A stretch of DNA of 64,000 nucleotides from contig NC_086374.1 in assembly GCF_036588685.1 (NCBI RefSeq), forward strand, positions 25,660,886-25,724,885, read 5' to 3'. The notes beneath the pieces were generated by a model. That model saw only the letters and a program-made list of their open reading frames with translations. It did not search any database and was not told the DNA's origin. The stretch's first letter is position 1, and every line of letters begins with the position of its first letter. This document shows positions 49,001 to 60,600 of the stretch, piece after piece. The stretch comes from Mytilus trossulus (Eukaryota > Mollusca > Bivalvia > Mytilida > Mytilidae). The position numbers and the translations under genes were made by a program.

Positions 49001-50641
49001 AAACTTCATGACTTTTTCTGTCTCTCTTCGACTTACGAGTTTTTAATTCCCTCAATTGTATTTTATGCCTGATTACTGTTGAATGTCTGATCATCTTATT
49101 GAATTTCTCTAACTAAATGCTTCAAAACTTAAAATTGTTCATTTTCTTTTTTAAGCTGGATCCACATATATTCCAAAAGAACCAGATTTCTTAATTGGCA
49201 TATCTACGATACCACGTTTTGGGAGTTACTTAGACCAAGAAAAAGGTTCAAAGTATCTTTCGGCAATCAAACATCACTTTGAAGACAATCCGAGGTATGT
49301 TCAACTAGAATTCTATTGAACTAGATATTTACTACAAGAACTGTATGACATATTTATCATGTTGAATGCTGTTGAAGTGATATTGTCAAATATATCGAGC
49401 TAATATTAGATTGAAGTTGATGCTATCTTTCTATTGGCTTGCAAACTATTTTAATTAATGTCCATCACATAAATACACTTGAAAAGTTCCTAAGATAAGA
49501 TAGGTTATATTCAGTGCTAGAACAGAATGCTAAAAAGAGGCGTAAATAATTATGAAAAAAAATATTGTTCTACATTAAGGGCATACGATACAGTTTTGAT
49601 CCATTATTTAAAGTTTGATGGAAATTTCCATTTAGGCTATTTTTTGCCTGATTAAATCAAATATATAATAAAAAAAAATATACCTTCATATGCTACTTTT
49701 TGAGTTAAATGAGGTCGAAATTTTGTATATTTGCTTACAAAATCGGATTTGGGGCAGTATTTTCCCTTTGAAAGAAAGACATAACTGTTTTTGTTTTAAA
49801 AGATAAACACAAATGTTTTTTTGTTAAATCAATTGTAATTTCTGTATTTTATAAGTATCCTAAAAATTTATGCATTTTTTATTCAGAAATAACTCATATT
49901 TATAATCAAATGGTCAAACATGAATTGAGAAAAAACGTCATTTTTTGCTGTATATTAATATAAATTAAAAAAAAATTGCACTATTAACAGTTTTATAAAA
50001 TTTGGTTCACATAATCTCCCTGCAAAATGAAACAAGATGTCATTTTAAAAAATCGGGGTACATGCACTCGTTTTCAAATTAAATCAGTTTGAATGATAAA
50101 AATCAGTCGAAAAATGCATCTTTTCCCGATATGTCACAGTTTGACGTCGTGAAAATAACATTTTACGTTAGCAACGTCATTATCTCCCCTTTAACTGTAT
50201 CTTATGCCCTTAATTAAGCAAATATATATAACTTCCTGTGTTAAGGATAAACAACATATGACATATAACTGCATGACTCTCCTGTTCACACTTTTACAAT
50301 ATATTTATTTTAGCAACGCAATGATTCCCGTGCAAACTGATTCATTTTGATAATTGCAAGTAGATCTAGGTATTTTGTTCAAAACATTTTAAGACATTAA
50401 TTTAGATTCGTAAATACTAGTATAAAATCAGTTAAGTTAAGAATTGAATTTTTGTTGAACGTAGCTATGTGAAGAAACAATATGTTCAAAGTCTCATTTG
50501 TTTTTCAGGCTTGTAAGGAGAGATATAACAACAGTTCTTCAAGAAGCAAATACCATGGTTAACACAGATGAGAACACCACAGTCAGACAGGTGGCTTTGT
50601 TATACTCAACACTGACAGGACCTATATACTTTAATTCCTGA
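40034..50641 (+). CDS. Caspase D: FN3-split pseudocaspase (FN3 - p20 - 3x FN3 - p10)
   Basis: Thirteen coding exons: 40034-40066, 40758-40836, 41163-41234, 41610-41687, 42129-42428, 42623-42724, 43443-43496, 44843-45136, 45250-45543, 46556-46831, 47292-47588, 49156-49294 and 50509-50641. They sum to 2,151 nt (716 residues), all GT-AG and in phase. Residues 1-87 are basic and Ser-rich. One FN3 domain spans 88-187. Caspase p20 spans 222-337, starting GFALIIVN; its catalytic His position is Ser289 (ACSG), Cys331 (DACQG) is kept and the P1-binding Arg motif is absent. Three FN3 domains follow at 338-435, 436-527 and 528-626. p10 spans 627-716, with PDFLIGIST but Leu in place of the S1 Arg. Exon sizes 294 (p20) and 133 (last) match caspases A and B. 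Proteolysis is unlikely. No signal peptide or membrane segment is seen, so it is probably cytoplasmic. The first four exons are the least certain. Confidence 0.85.
43195..43335. repeat. Mussel interspersed element, 'cgtttcgtctac' family
   Basis: 'aggcgcgcgtttcgtctaca' is followed by 'atagactcgcccaac'. It lies in an intron of caspase D. Confidence 0.7.
44120..44260 (+). repeat. Interspersed repeat, 'gtccacaagagacc' family (5' part)
   Basis: 'gccaatgagacaactgtcca' is followed by 'acagacattaacaactatag' and 'ctgccttcaacaatgagcaa'. It lies in an intron of caspase D. Confidence 0.75.
45790..46440 (+). repeat. Interspersed repeat, 'gtccacaagagacc' family, interrupted by a palindrome-bearing insert
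   Basis: The left part (about 45790-45960) ends after 'aaacgagaaaacagatggcc'. The right part resumes at about 46355 with 'cacaaacgacaatcaccgaa'. The intervening roughly 390 bp, absent from the copy at 33393, contains the palindrome at 46171-46321. Confidence 0.55.
46171..46321. repeat. 151-bp palindrome
   Basis: The left arm 'attgaatacttctttttga' pairs with the right arm 'acaaaaagaagcattcaat'. The inner arms 'gtaaaagcgttgacc' and 'ggtcaacgcttttac' match exactly, and the centre is 'gaagcgcttccgcgcttc'. It could form a long hairpin. Confidence 0.85.
47995..48230 (+). repeat. Interspersed repeat, 'atactgaactccgagg' family
   Basis: It runs from 'aatactgaactcagaggata' to 'caatgatgcgtgaactaaa', in an intron of caspase D. 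Confidence 0.7.
49579..50209. mobile_element. 631-bp TTAA-flanked MITE
   Basis: The terminal inverted repeats are 'gggcatacgatacagtt' on the left and 'aactgtatcttatgccc' on the right. Each end abuts TTAA (49575-49578 and 50210-50213). The TTAA target is typical of piggyBac and Kolobok-type transposons. No transposase frame is inside, so it is non-autonomous. It lies in the intron splitting the p10 of caspase D. Confidence 0.8.
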
Positions 50642-51078
50642 CATGCAGAATTGAAAGCAATTCACATCACATTACAAAACTTGTACGTGACTATCTTAAA
50701 TTCCAACTGAAGAGTGTAACGTCAACATTTTTTTTATGAATGAAACGTCTGATTCGGGATTAGAACTCAAGACTAGCATTCTCTTTATGAGTAAACAACA
50801 TGGATTTAGATTTACAATTCTATTTGAACTTTGAAGATGATACACTAAACAACTGCGAGCATGTGAATTATATCATAACGTATATTTTGAATGTTTATAT
50901 ATTATTAAGATACATTCTGATGCGATATAGTTAGTAGTATTTTCCCCCTTCTTTTCTGCAATCAATGACTAGTGTTCGCTTTATTTGGAATGCTAAGAAG
51001 GGTCAAATATTCGAACCCCAATAAGGTTACTTTTCAAAAATGTTCTTAACTGAACCTTTATGTATACATAAATGAACG
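50642..51078. other. Convergent intergenic region between caspases D and E
   Basis: Only 437 bp separate the two stop codons, so the 3' UTRs probably abut or overlap. 'tttatt' at 50980-50985 is an AATAAA poly(A) signal on the minus strand, about 94 bp past the caspase E stop. No clear AATAAA for caspase D was seen on the plus strand. Confidence 0.55.
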
Positions 51079-51614
51079 TTAAACCTTTCCGAGAAATACG
51101 GGATAACGTAATGTTGTTACAGACTGTGGAATTTCATAATTGTCCAATGAGCATATTATTTCCTTCTTGACATCTTCGACTATACTTTGTATATCTTTCC
51201 TGAAAAAAAATAATGCAAAAACAAAAGTTTGAAAATAAAAGCGGAATAATTCAATTCTATTCTTGAGCATTTTATATATTGGAAAATGTTTGAAGTTAAA
51301 TAACGCACGATTATAATGGAAGTGCGTACGAATCCGAATTCAAAAGTTTGGTATCTTTGAAGACATTTACAAACACTGCATCGGTGGATGTTTCAATAGT
51401 CCTTAATCATGACTTCTGTGTTGGCTCAGTTTGTCATTGCTACGGTCAGAATTTGTATAATTACAGCTCAGAATTTACACATTTGTTTTTAAACACTTAG
51501 GACTAAGAAGGCCTTAAAAAAATATAGGTGTTATTTTCTCTATTGATGATGTTTAATCAAGTTTGGTCTTTCGACTGTTTTCATTCCACTTGTGTGTCGC
51601 GTGTAGCCGAAACG

Positions 51615-51654
<40 letters not shown>

Positions 51655-54600
51655 ATAATAATTCTTTATTCCGTAAGCAAATATACAGCTCATAGGATAA
51701 AATACATACACAAATTATACAGTTTACATAAACATATACAGCAATAATATATAGCGGAGTTTGGCATACAATTTACATTGGTAATAAAGGTACAAAAAAA
51801 AAGCCGAAACGGAGTTGATGAAAGTTTTTAAAACAGTTTATTTTATCCTTTGGTGGGCATGTATTTTAATATGATATATCTTCTGTTCTGAAGGGGAAAA
51901 AAATAAGATTTTCGCAAACTTTCTAAATACTATATCTTTCCTTTTTATTTTTTCCAATCACAATGTTATATCTTGAAATAACACCATACTAGTAAATGTA
52001 GAAAACATACTTTTCGTATTTTTCTCCAAGATGCCTCTTCAAAGTATTAAGAAATGATGACGTTGAAGACTTGTATGCAGTAGTTGCAGTTGCAGATGCA
52101 ATAAAAAAGTCAGGTTCTTCCAATAAATACTGAACTGTTGATCCTATAATACACAACAAACAATCGTAACATACCTTATACATACACAAACAAAGCACGT
52201 AAAATACATTATATATACAAAAAAGCAAAACACCAAAATAAGCTGAAGAAAAAAAAAATTGGTTGACAACTTTTATCTGCAAAATTAGTATACATAAATA
52301 TTCAGTAGCATGTGAAATACTGGAAAAAGTAGATAACAAATGTTCAAATCTCTTTTATTCATGTAATTAAAAAAATCTATGTAGAATCTTACAATTAGTG
52401 AAACATGAAAAATAAAGGCAACAGTAGCATACCGCTGTTCAAAACTCATAAATCCATGGACAAAAAACTAAATCGGGGTAACAAACTAAAACCGAGGGAA
52501 ACGCATTAAATTTAAGAGGAGAACAACCGACACAACACTGAAATGTAACACACACAGAAACGGACCAAGCATCAGACAAAATCCCACGACAATAACAAAT
52601 ATAACATCAAAAACAAATACATGAATTTGGGGTAAACTTATCCTGCGAGTTCTGAAGCGGGGACAGTACATATAGATTTTCAACGGTTTCGGGACTTACA
52701 CATCCTCGGATTTCAAATGTTTGGCTTTGAGCGTTCCTGATGAAGGTATATCCAGAAAAGCGCTTCGAACGCATGACATTAATAAACGTGTTGTTTTCAA
52801 TTTTTTATCACTGTGTCGATACCTCTGTTGGCTGACTATCAGTCCCCGGGGTCATCATCAGCTCAGTAGTCAGAACTTCATACTGACATGATTTTACAAA
52901 CTTTTCTAAAATTGTCCGTTTATAAATTTTGAAGTTATCAAGTAACTAAGATTTCAACTCCCTCAGGCAAAGTTGACTTTAGAAGAATTTGGCTATTCAT
53001 TTTAAGTATTTTTGACATGTAGCTCTGTAACGGTTTCGGTACTTATACATCCTCGGATTTCAAATGTTTGTCTTTGAGCGTTCCTGATGAAGGTTAATCT
53101 AGCAAACTTCTTCAAATGCATGACATAATTAAACATGTTGTTTTCAAGTGTCTCTTGCTATTGATATATATAAACTTAAAACTTGTGATGAGTTGTTACT
53201 TACCTGACATCATTGAAGGCGTTCCTGAAAGGAAATATAGTTAAAGATAAAAAAAAAAAGAGTAATATATGAAAATCCCATATCATGCATATACTACCCA
53301 AAGGTTGATGTATGGCATTAAATAGACAACTAAAATAAGATATCAAACTTCCATGCATTTTTTTTAAATTTGAGAAAATTCAATTATCGGATTATAGAAA
53401 TATGAATAGTATTATTTGAAAATTAAAGATAATTCCTGAATAAAGTTTCGTGTGTGTTTGTGGAGTTTACTTTGGTTATCAGATACTTAAGGCATGTTTT
53501 GAATAATGATGTGATACAAGTACAAGCATAACTCTTTTCTTTTCTCGATATTTTAATTACCATTCTTATTCATTTTCACAACTTACGGTCTGCTAGTGTT
53601 GTTATATCAATATATACTGGCATACTTTCTTCGTCTCTGACTTCAGTTTCAATGTCAATCACCTTCCCCTCTACAATCGTTGTCACAGATATATTATACT
53701 CTGTGCCTTCCTTTAGATCGTTAAACACAATACATGTATACGTTGTCATCTTCTGACTATACTCTTCGTGTGTTTGATCCCTGATTGACACTTTATAACC
53801 CAGAACTGCCCGGGACTCAGGTTTTGGTGGTATCCAGTAGACATAGATTTGAGATGACGATACAGCTTCTACTGAAAGTTTTCTAGGCTGCATAAATTCT
53901 GAAAAAAATGTGTGAAGGGTTATATATTTCGTTTGATTTAATGGAAGTCTTTTCCTCCACTTAATTTCTCCTTTGATGTAGTTTAGTTTTAAGAAGGTAA
54001 TATCGTTGGTTTACATTAGATGATTAACCGTTTTTAACGTGAATATCACCTTACCCTGACAAACTTTACAACCTGTATTGTTTGAATCACAGTTAATGAC
54101 CAAACTCAGTAAGATTCTGTCTGAATTCCATTTTAATGATGAATGAATAATACTTACCGTTACCTTGATAACACGTTAGCCTAAATTATCCAATATTCAT
54201 AATTATTCTGCCGAAATCTAGACACGGAAACTTAATTTAAAAAAATCATTAACAGCTATTCTTATCATTTGTCTCATTTTGATATTTTAATAGATTTGAT
54301 TGATTGTCGTTTAACGTCACAATTGTTACTATTGTGCTATTTCGTGACAGTCAGTTTTTATTGGTGGAGGAAGGGATAGTACCCAGAAAGAATAACCAAC
54401 TTTCGGTAGAAAAACTGAAAATCTTTGATATTTCAGTTTCACAAGGTAAAATCAAAACCATCATTTTCGATAAAAGGGAGGAATGTTTTGGTTTTGTTGT
54501 TGGTTTTTTAGTATACGGTATATTTATTTTCTTTTTCTTTCCCTATTGTTACTTTTCCTTCTGTGGACGTCAATACTACATTCGTATTCAAACATCCTCG

Positions 54601-57600
54601 TTTGCTTTATTCGTGACTCATGATGTATTAGATTTCAATAAATCAATCTATAATGGGTAAATTGTTATTTGGATGGAAAGTTGTCTCATTGGCACTCAAA
54701 CCACATCTTTCTATATCAAATTATCTTTTTCTAAATTATTTTAAAAGTACAATGTTATTGCTCATTTAGAAAAGTTGAACAACAAAAAACGCCGAACTCC
54801 AAGGAAAATTCAAACCGGAAAGTCCGTAGTGGCAAGATAAATAAAAGCGGAATTGCAACATGCAATAATTTATATAGTAAATGGTGGATAGAACTTTGTT
54901 TTATATCTTGCCAAACCTCTTACTAGTATTGTGTTGACAACGATGTCACGGTGGGTATGGTTGTCCTGCGACAGAACGTACTGTGCTGGTGATTTGGTCC
55001 TGACGGGTGCTGGTGGGTCCTGATTCTGTGCTGGTGGGTTTGTTTACATTGTATCAGAACGGCAATAAAACGACTGTTTTGTTGCTTAATTTTTCTCTGA
55101 TGTGTCATCAGTATCATGCAAAGTATATTACAACAATATTATATTGCAAAAGTCGTGCAAGTTCGTTAAACGGAATTGTCCTGACGCTGTGCTGGTGATA
55201 AGAAAAACGGTCCTGGTTCTGTGCTCCTATGTCCTGTTTCTGTGCTTTTATATTTTAGTTAAAAGTGGTATATATTCAAGATCATTGATGCTGTACTATT
55301 ATTGACTTATTAGCTGTTGTCTGCTTTCTTGAAATTAACATTGTTGTGAATCTGTTTACTGTTATTATGAGAGAAAAAAATACCCCTATTTTTAAATATT
55401 TTTTTTTAAACTAACTGTAATCTTATTTATTGGCCTGTTAATGGAACCCTTCTTGCCCCCTTTTAAGATAAGAAAATATGTTTACGATTTTCGGGATTAC
55501 GATCATTTTGCAAGATCACCAAAATACGTTGTAATTTATACAATACTTATATAAAGTAGATGATGTGGTATGTTTGTTGTCAATGGACAAATTTCCATAA
55601 GAAACCAAAGGAAGTATGTGTTAACAACGATACGTCATCGTACGACCTTCAACAATAATCCATAAAATAAAAATGTAAAAGGTTTTGCATAAAAATGGAG
55701 AGCAAAAATAAAGAACAAAGGACTTTCTGAGCGTTTGAATCATGTCTTTAGCAGCTTAAAACACATTTGTTTGTGAACAATTGAGTGCTGACTATAAGAA
55801 TGACAATAGTATTGCGGGTTTGTTTGTTTGGTGTTGGGTTTTTTTTTGGGGGGGGGGGGGATAAGTCAGAGCGAGGTTACAGTGAAAGCTTGGAATAGTT
55901 TTCCGTAAGATTTAAAAGTTGTATTGTAAAAGAAAAATGTATCTTATAGCTATTAAGAATCACTTGCTGTAAGATTTTTCCAACACATTTTTTTTTGTCT
56001 GAACGGTTATCAGGTAAATTTTTTTCGAAAGTTCGATAGAACACTAAAAAAAATCACTATTTTATGAAAGGGCAGGCTAGAATATGTCAGAGAATGAAGA
56101 CGAGATAACCTAGAGAACACTAATAAAATTAAGATTTCTTAGCTTTTTTTCATTTCAAAATAAATATTTTTGATAAAGAATTACGGGGGAGGAAGTGAAC
56201 AATTTGTCCTTCTTTTCTATATATAAATATTTTTCATGAATACAAATAAAATGTGCCTTGATTATAATTGAAAATGAGTAAATGGAAAAAATACCCAACT
56301 AAAATACACTTTTATTTTAATATTGGTAATATCACTAAGCTTTTAAGTTTTGTCTGTCAAACACACCATCTCTGTAGTAATGACTCCTTACTAAGATATT
56401 TCACTTTATTCATTTTTTTTCTGCATTTTTTTATATTGTGAATTCATAGAATTATTATATTAAAATGTAGCCTTAATTTATATTTAAAAAAAACTGAATC
56501 TAAAGCCAGATATATCAAACATTTTTGTTTCCATCTATCCGTTTTCAGGACTTTAACAATCAACAATAACACGCCTGGAAAGTAAAATGCGTACTCGGCT
56601 GTCTGTAATCGACCATTTTTAGACACCCCAGGCTCCTAAAAAACAAGCCGGGGTGGGGGTTCAAAGATGCAAATTAAGTTCTTATATCAATATTTTATCT
56701 TTTCGTGTACGGTTTATGACCCCTCCTGTGGCCTGTCAATTCCGAAATGTGCAAACTGCAATAGTATCAAAACAGCAAAGACAATGAATAATAGAGATAT
56801 AATTTTGTACATATATCAAGGGGAAACTTCTTGCAAAGCATTATTATTTATAGTTCATTATTGTATTTAGTAGAAAAAGAGAATTAAGTGAAAATAAAAT
56901 CACCATTTTTGTAGAAAATTCACAGACCTTTGTACAGATATTTTTGTTATGTTTAGCATGGGATCAACAGAATGGTTCATTACCGACGGTAAAAAAAATC
57001 TAAATGTCTATCTACCTTGCACATTTCATAAAATTCAGATCAGATAACGGAACTGGTTCCAGCAACATTTATAAGCAATTTAAGATTGTGACCCTCACAG
57101 TTTCCATTCACCACAAATATTCTCGTTACAAGAATCATTTTAAATACAAAAATACGTGTTGCATGCAGCCTTTTGTTTATCTATTAATATATGTATACGG
57201 ATAAAGTTATGAAAGGCAGCAGGGTCATCAGGGTGAGGAGTCCATGTCATCTGAAATAAATGCTAAGCATAGATCTAGAAAGCGACATTAAAAAAAGTCT
57301 CTTCTTTTCGACTTTTTTCGAACAAATTGACACATAAAATGAATTATATAGTATTGTGGATTTTTTTAATTATTTTAGATACTATATATTAATTGTTATC
57401 TGATATTGGACGAAAGATGTTGCCCTTTTGTGTTATTATGTAATACAAGTTCAGATCATTTGAAAACACATATTAAACAGCCAAATGGATGCACAAGAGC
57501 TAAAATAGGAGTCATAGATCCTGTTGGCAACAATTATCTGGCTAATTTTATTGATTTTGTAACATTTGTTTCAAATATGACCAACTTCTTATCCAAAATC

Positions 57601-60600
57601 ACCAGCACAATGACAGGACCCACCAGCACAGTATCAGGACATGAATAAATTGTGAAAATGCTAAATTTTAATAAATTGCGATGTTTTTTCACAAAATTGT
57701 TTTGTCGTGTGGATTGCGGTATAGAAAGCGGACTCTATGAGCATTTTTGTTTTATTTTTTCAGTTTGAGATTTTCTAAAAATGAGCATTTTTGTGTTACG
57801 CTTACTGAAACAGTTTAGAGGGTCGTTTTTTTAATGGTTTATATATGAACCCCTAAGAAACGAAATTGAAAAATCTCAACTGTTTTCTTCCATTTTGTAT
57901 GAGTGAAAACGTCAAAAATCATCATTTTCGTCTTTGTTTACATTTTTTCATTGATCACCAGCACCCGTCAGGACCAAATCACCAGCACAGTACGTTCTCT
58001 CGCAGGACAACCATACCCACCGTGGATGTGTGAACAAATATAAAGAAATTACGGGGATCTATATTAGCTCTAATCAACATCTTTTTAGATCTTATAATAG
58101 TTGCCTCAAGGGTAACGATACCACACATCCTTACATGATAGTGTATTAATATATATTTATAAAAATGATGATGTAAATTTGTAATATTACTTAGTTAATT
58201 ATACTATTAAAAGTGTGTCTACCACAACTTAATTTTACCTATGAATATTTAATTTAACTTACGTGGTTGAAACGTTGTTAATGTGGCTTTCACTGGCTTT
58301 CCAGAATAGCCATCTTCAAAATCAGCTGAAATTTCCAGGTTATATTCAGTATTAGAATTTAGTTTATCGAATTTGCAGGAATAACTATCGTTTTGTTGAT
58401 TAAAGGGTACATGTTTTATTTGTGATGTAAAAGTGTTGTGTAGTAATAACTTAAAGTCCTTCAATTTCCTTTTGGAAAGTTTCGGTCTTTTCCAAGAAGC
58501 TTCTAAAACTGTCTTTGACGTCGATCGAAACTGAACTGCTCTTGGCTGTAACGAGTCTGAAATAAATCACAGAACTAAATGAGTCAATCGCATAAATTTC
58601 ATGAACAGAAAAGAAATATAACCATATCACTAAAAAGAATCATTATTGGTTTTCTAAAGTTTTGCCTTTTTTGAGTATTTTTCCTCTTACTTTTAGCAAA
58701 ACAAAATATTTCAGTTAAATATCAAATTTTCCTGAAAACATATAGGATATCTATGAAAAAAGACCACCCAGTACTATTCCACTTTATTTAATGCGTATTC
58801 TTTCGGTTGAAATCTTTTTTATGCAATGTCTACTTGTCATTCTTAAAAGAAAACAATATGTGATTATCCAGTTTCATGCCAACACAAACCTTGCGCTTTA
58901 GCAATCTGTACTATATAATAATCCAGTCGCCAATAGGAGTACCTACTACATGTAGAAAAAAATTAAAATTTCTAAATCGCTTTAAAAAACTTGATCCCAA
59001 CTGCCAAAACCTAGCCAAGAGTTCAAAGCTACTGTTTGAATAAAGCTGCCTGATAAAACAGAAATTGGTCAAAGCCTAAAATGTGACTAATCGATGTATA
59101 ATGTTTACAATTTTGTTGCAATATCAAGAAGGGGGAGAAAACATGTCAATATAAATTCTCAAACTATTCGATCATACCAGTTGAAATTAATACAATACAA
59201 AATTCGGAATCTTACCATCCAATTCTTCGATGACTTGCTCACGTACTTTAAACGCATCAACAAATACAAGTTTGACTTTGCCTTCCCCGATTTCACATTT
59301 GTCTTGTTCCTTCTTATCGGCAACCCGTAGTGGTTCAAACACTTTGTTCAGTAAAACTGGTATTCCGTCTGTTCCATAAATGTTACCATTATACATGTAA
59401 CCAGTAACAACACATATAAAGCAGTCATTTTCATGTTGCTCTAGGCGGGATGAATATTTTTCCACTGCCTGAATTATTCCTAGTCCAGTTATATTTTCTT
59501 CAATCAAAACTTCAAATCCAAAACCTTCTAGTTGTTCTTTAAAGCTGACTTAAAAATAATAAAACTGAGATAAATAAAAGCAACAGTATTATACCGCTGT
59601 TCAAAACTCATAAATCCATGAACAAAAAACAAAATCGGGGTAACAAACTGAAACTGATGGAAAAGCATTAAATATAAGAGGGGAAAAACGACACAACAAA
59701 GATAACATAGAACTTTATCATCAATTGAAAATGAAAAAAAAAATCTGGACGGGGTTGATGGTATACAATTGGAACATTGAAATCATTCTGTTCTCAATTC
59801 TAGTTTAAAGTCATATATTTGTGTGAATATCTAGAAAAACGTCAAGACAAGTAGCAACCCTTTAATGTTTGTATGAGATCTGCTTCATATGTAGTACAAA
59901 ACAAGTCAGTCAGTAGAGTTGCACAATATTTACCTATTACAACTGTTTGTTGAAATATCAAACCACCAAACACAACAAATATGTTATCATTAGAAAAAAA
60001 GTCCGGCATTACAAAAATGTAATATACATTGTATTTGTTATGAAAATTAGTGTGGATCAAAGTAAGATGTTTCATAATTTTGAGCAAGGAATTTTATTTA
60101 CGATTTATATTGTTTGTAGAAAAAGCATTGTATAAGGAAACGATGTAGTCGATTGTTTAACTGGACGTTCGGGATAGTAGGATTGATTGTAGAAAAAAGT
60201 TTTGAAAAATTCTAAATATTAACATACTTATTTCTTTTGGGAATATCAATAAACTTACATATATCTGTTTGAATACCATCTAGATCCGTTAGATGAGACA
60301 ATTGGAAATTCGAATGGTTTGCTATGATTAACGCAAATCCATTTACTACAATACAAATGTTTCCATGTTATCATTATATTCCTTTTTTCGAAAATAAAAT
60401 CTTCTGCATTGAAGTTGATCATTACTTAAAACATACATTTTAACAAATTCTTAGTTGATAATTTTTCATATCTCGTATAAATACGGTCCAAATTCTTGCA
60501 AACAACTTAAAAGCTCTCCACATGCTGTACGTTCCTGTCACAAGTCTGTAACTCAGGGGTTGCCGTTTGATGTTGTATAGCAAAATTGTCTTTTGTTTTG

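Noticed and set aside
54304-54660. 118-codon plus-strand open frame in a caspase E intron
   Set aside because: It is antisense within an intron, hydrophobic and Phe-rich from T-rich sequence, and ends next to a fragment of the 'gtccacaagagacc' repeat.
57406-57648. 80-codon frame in the 3-kb element as a transposase
   Set aside because: It is too short, has no catalytic motif, and its C-terminus is translated subterminal repeat.
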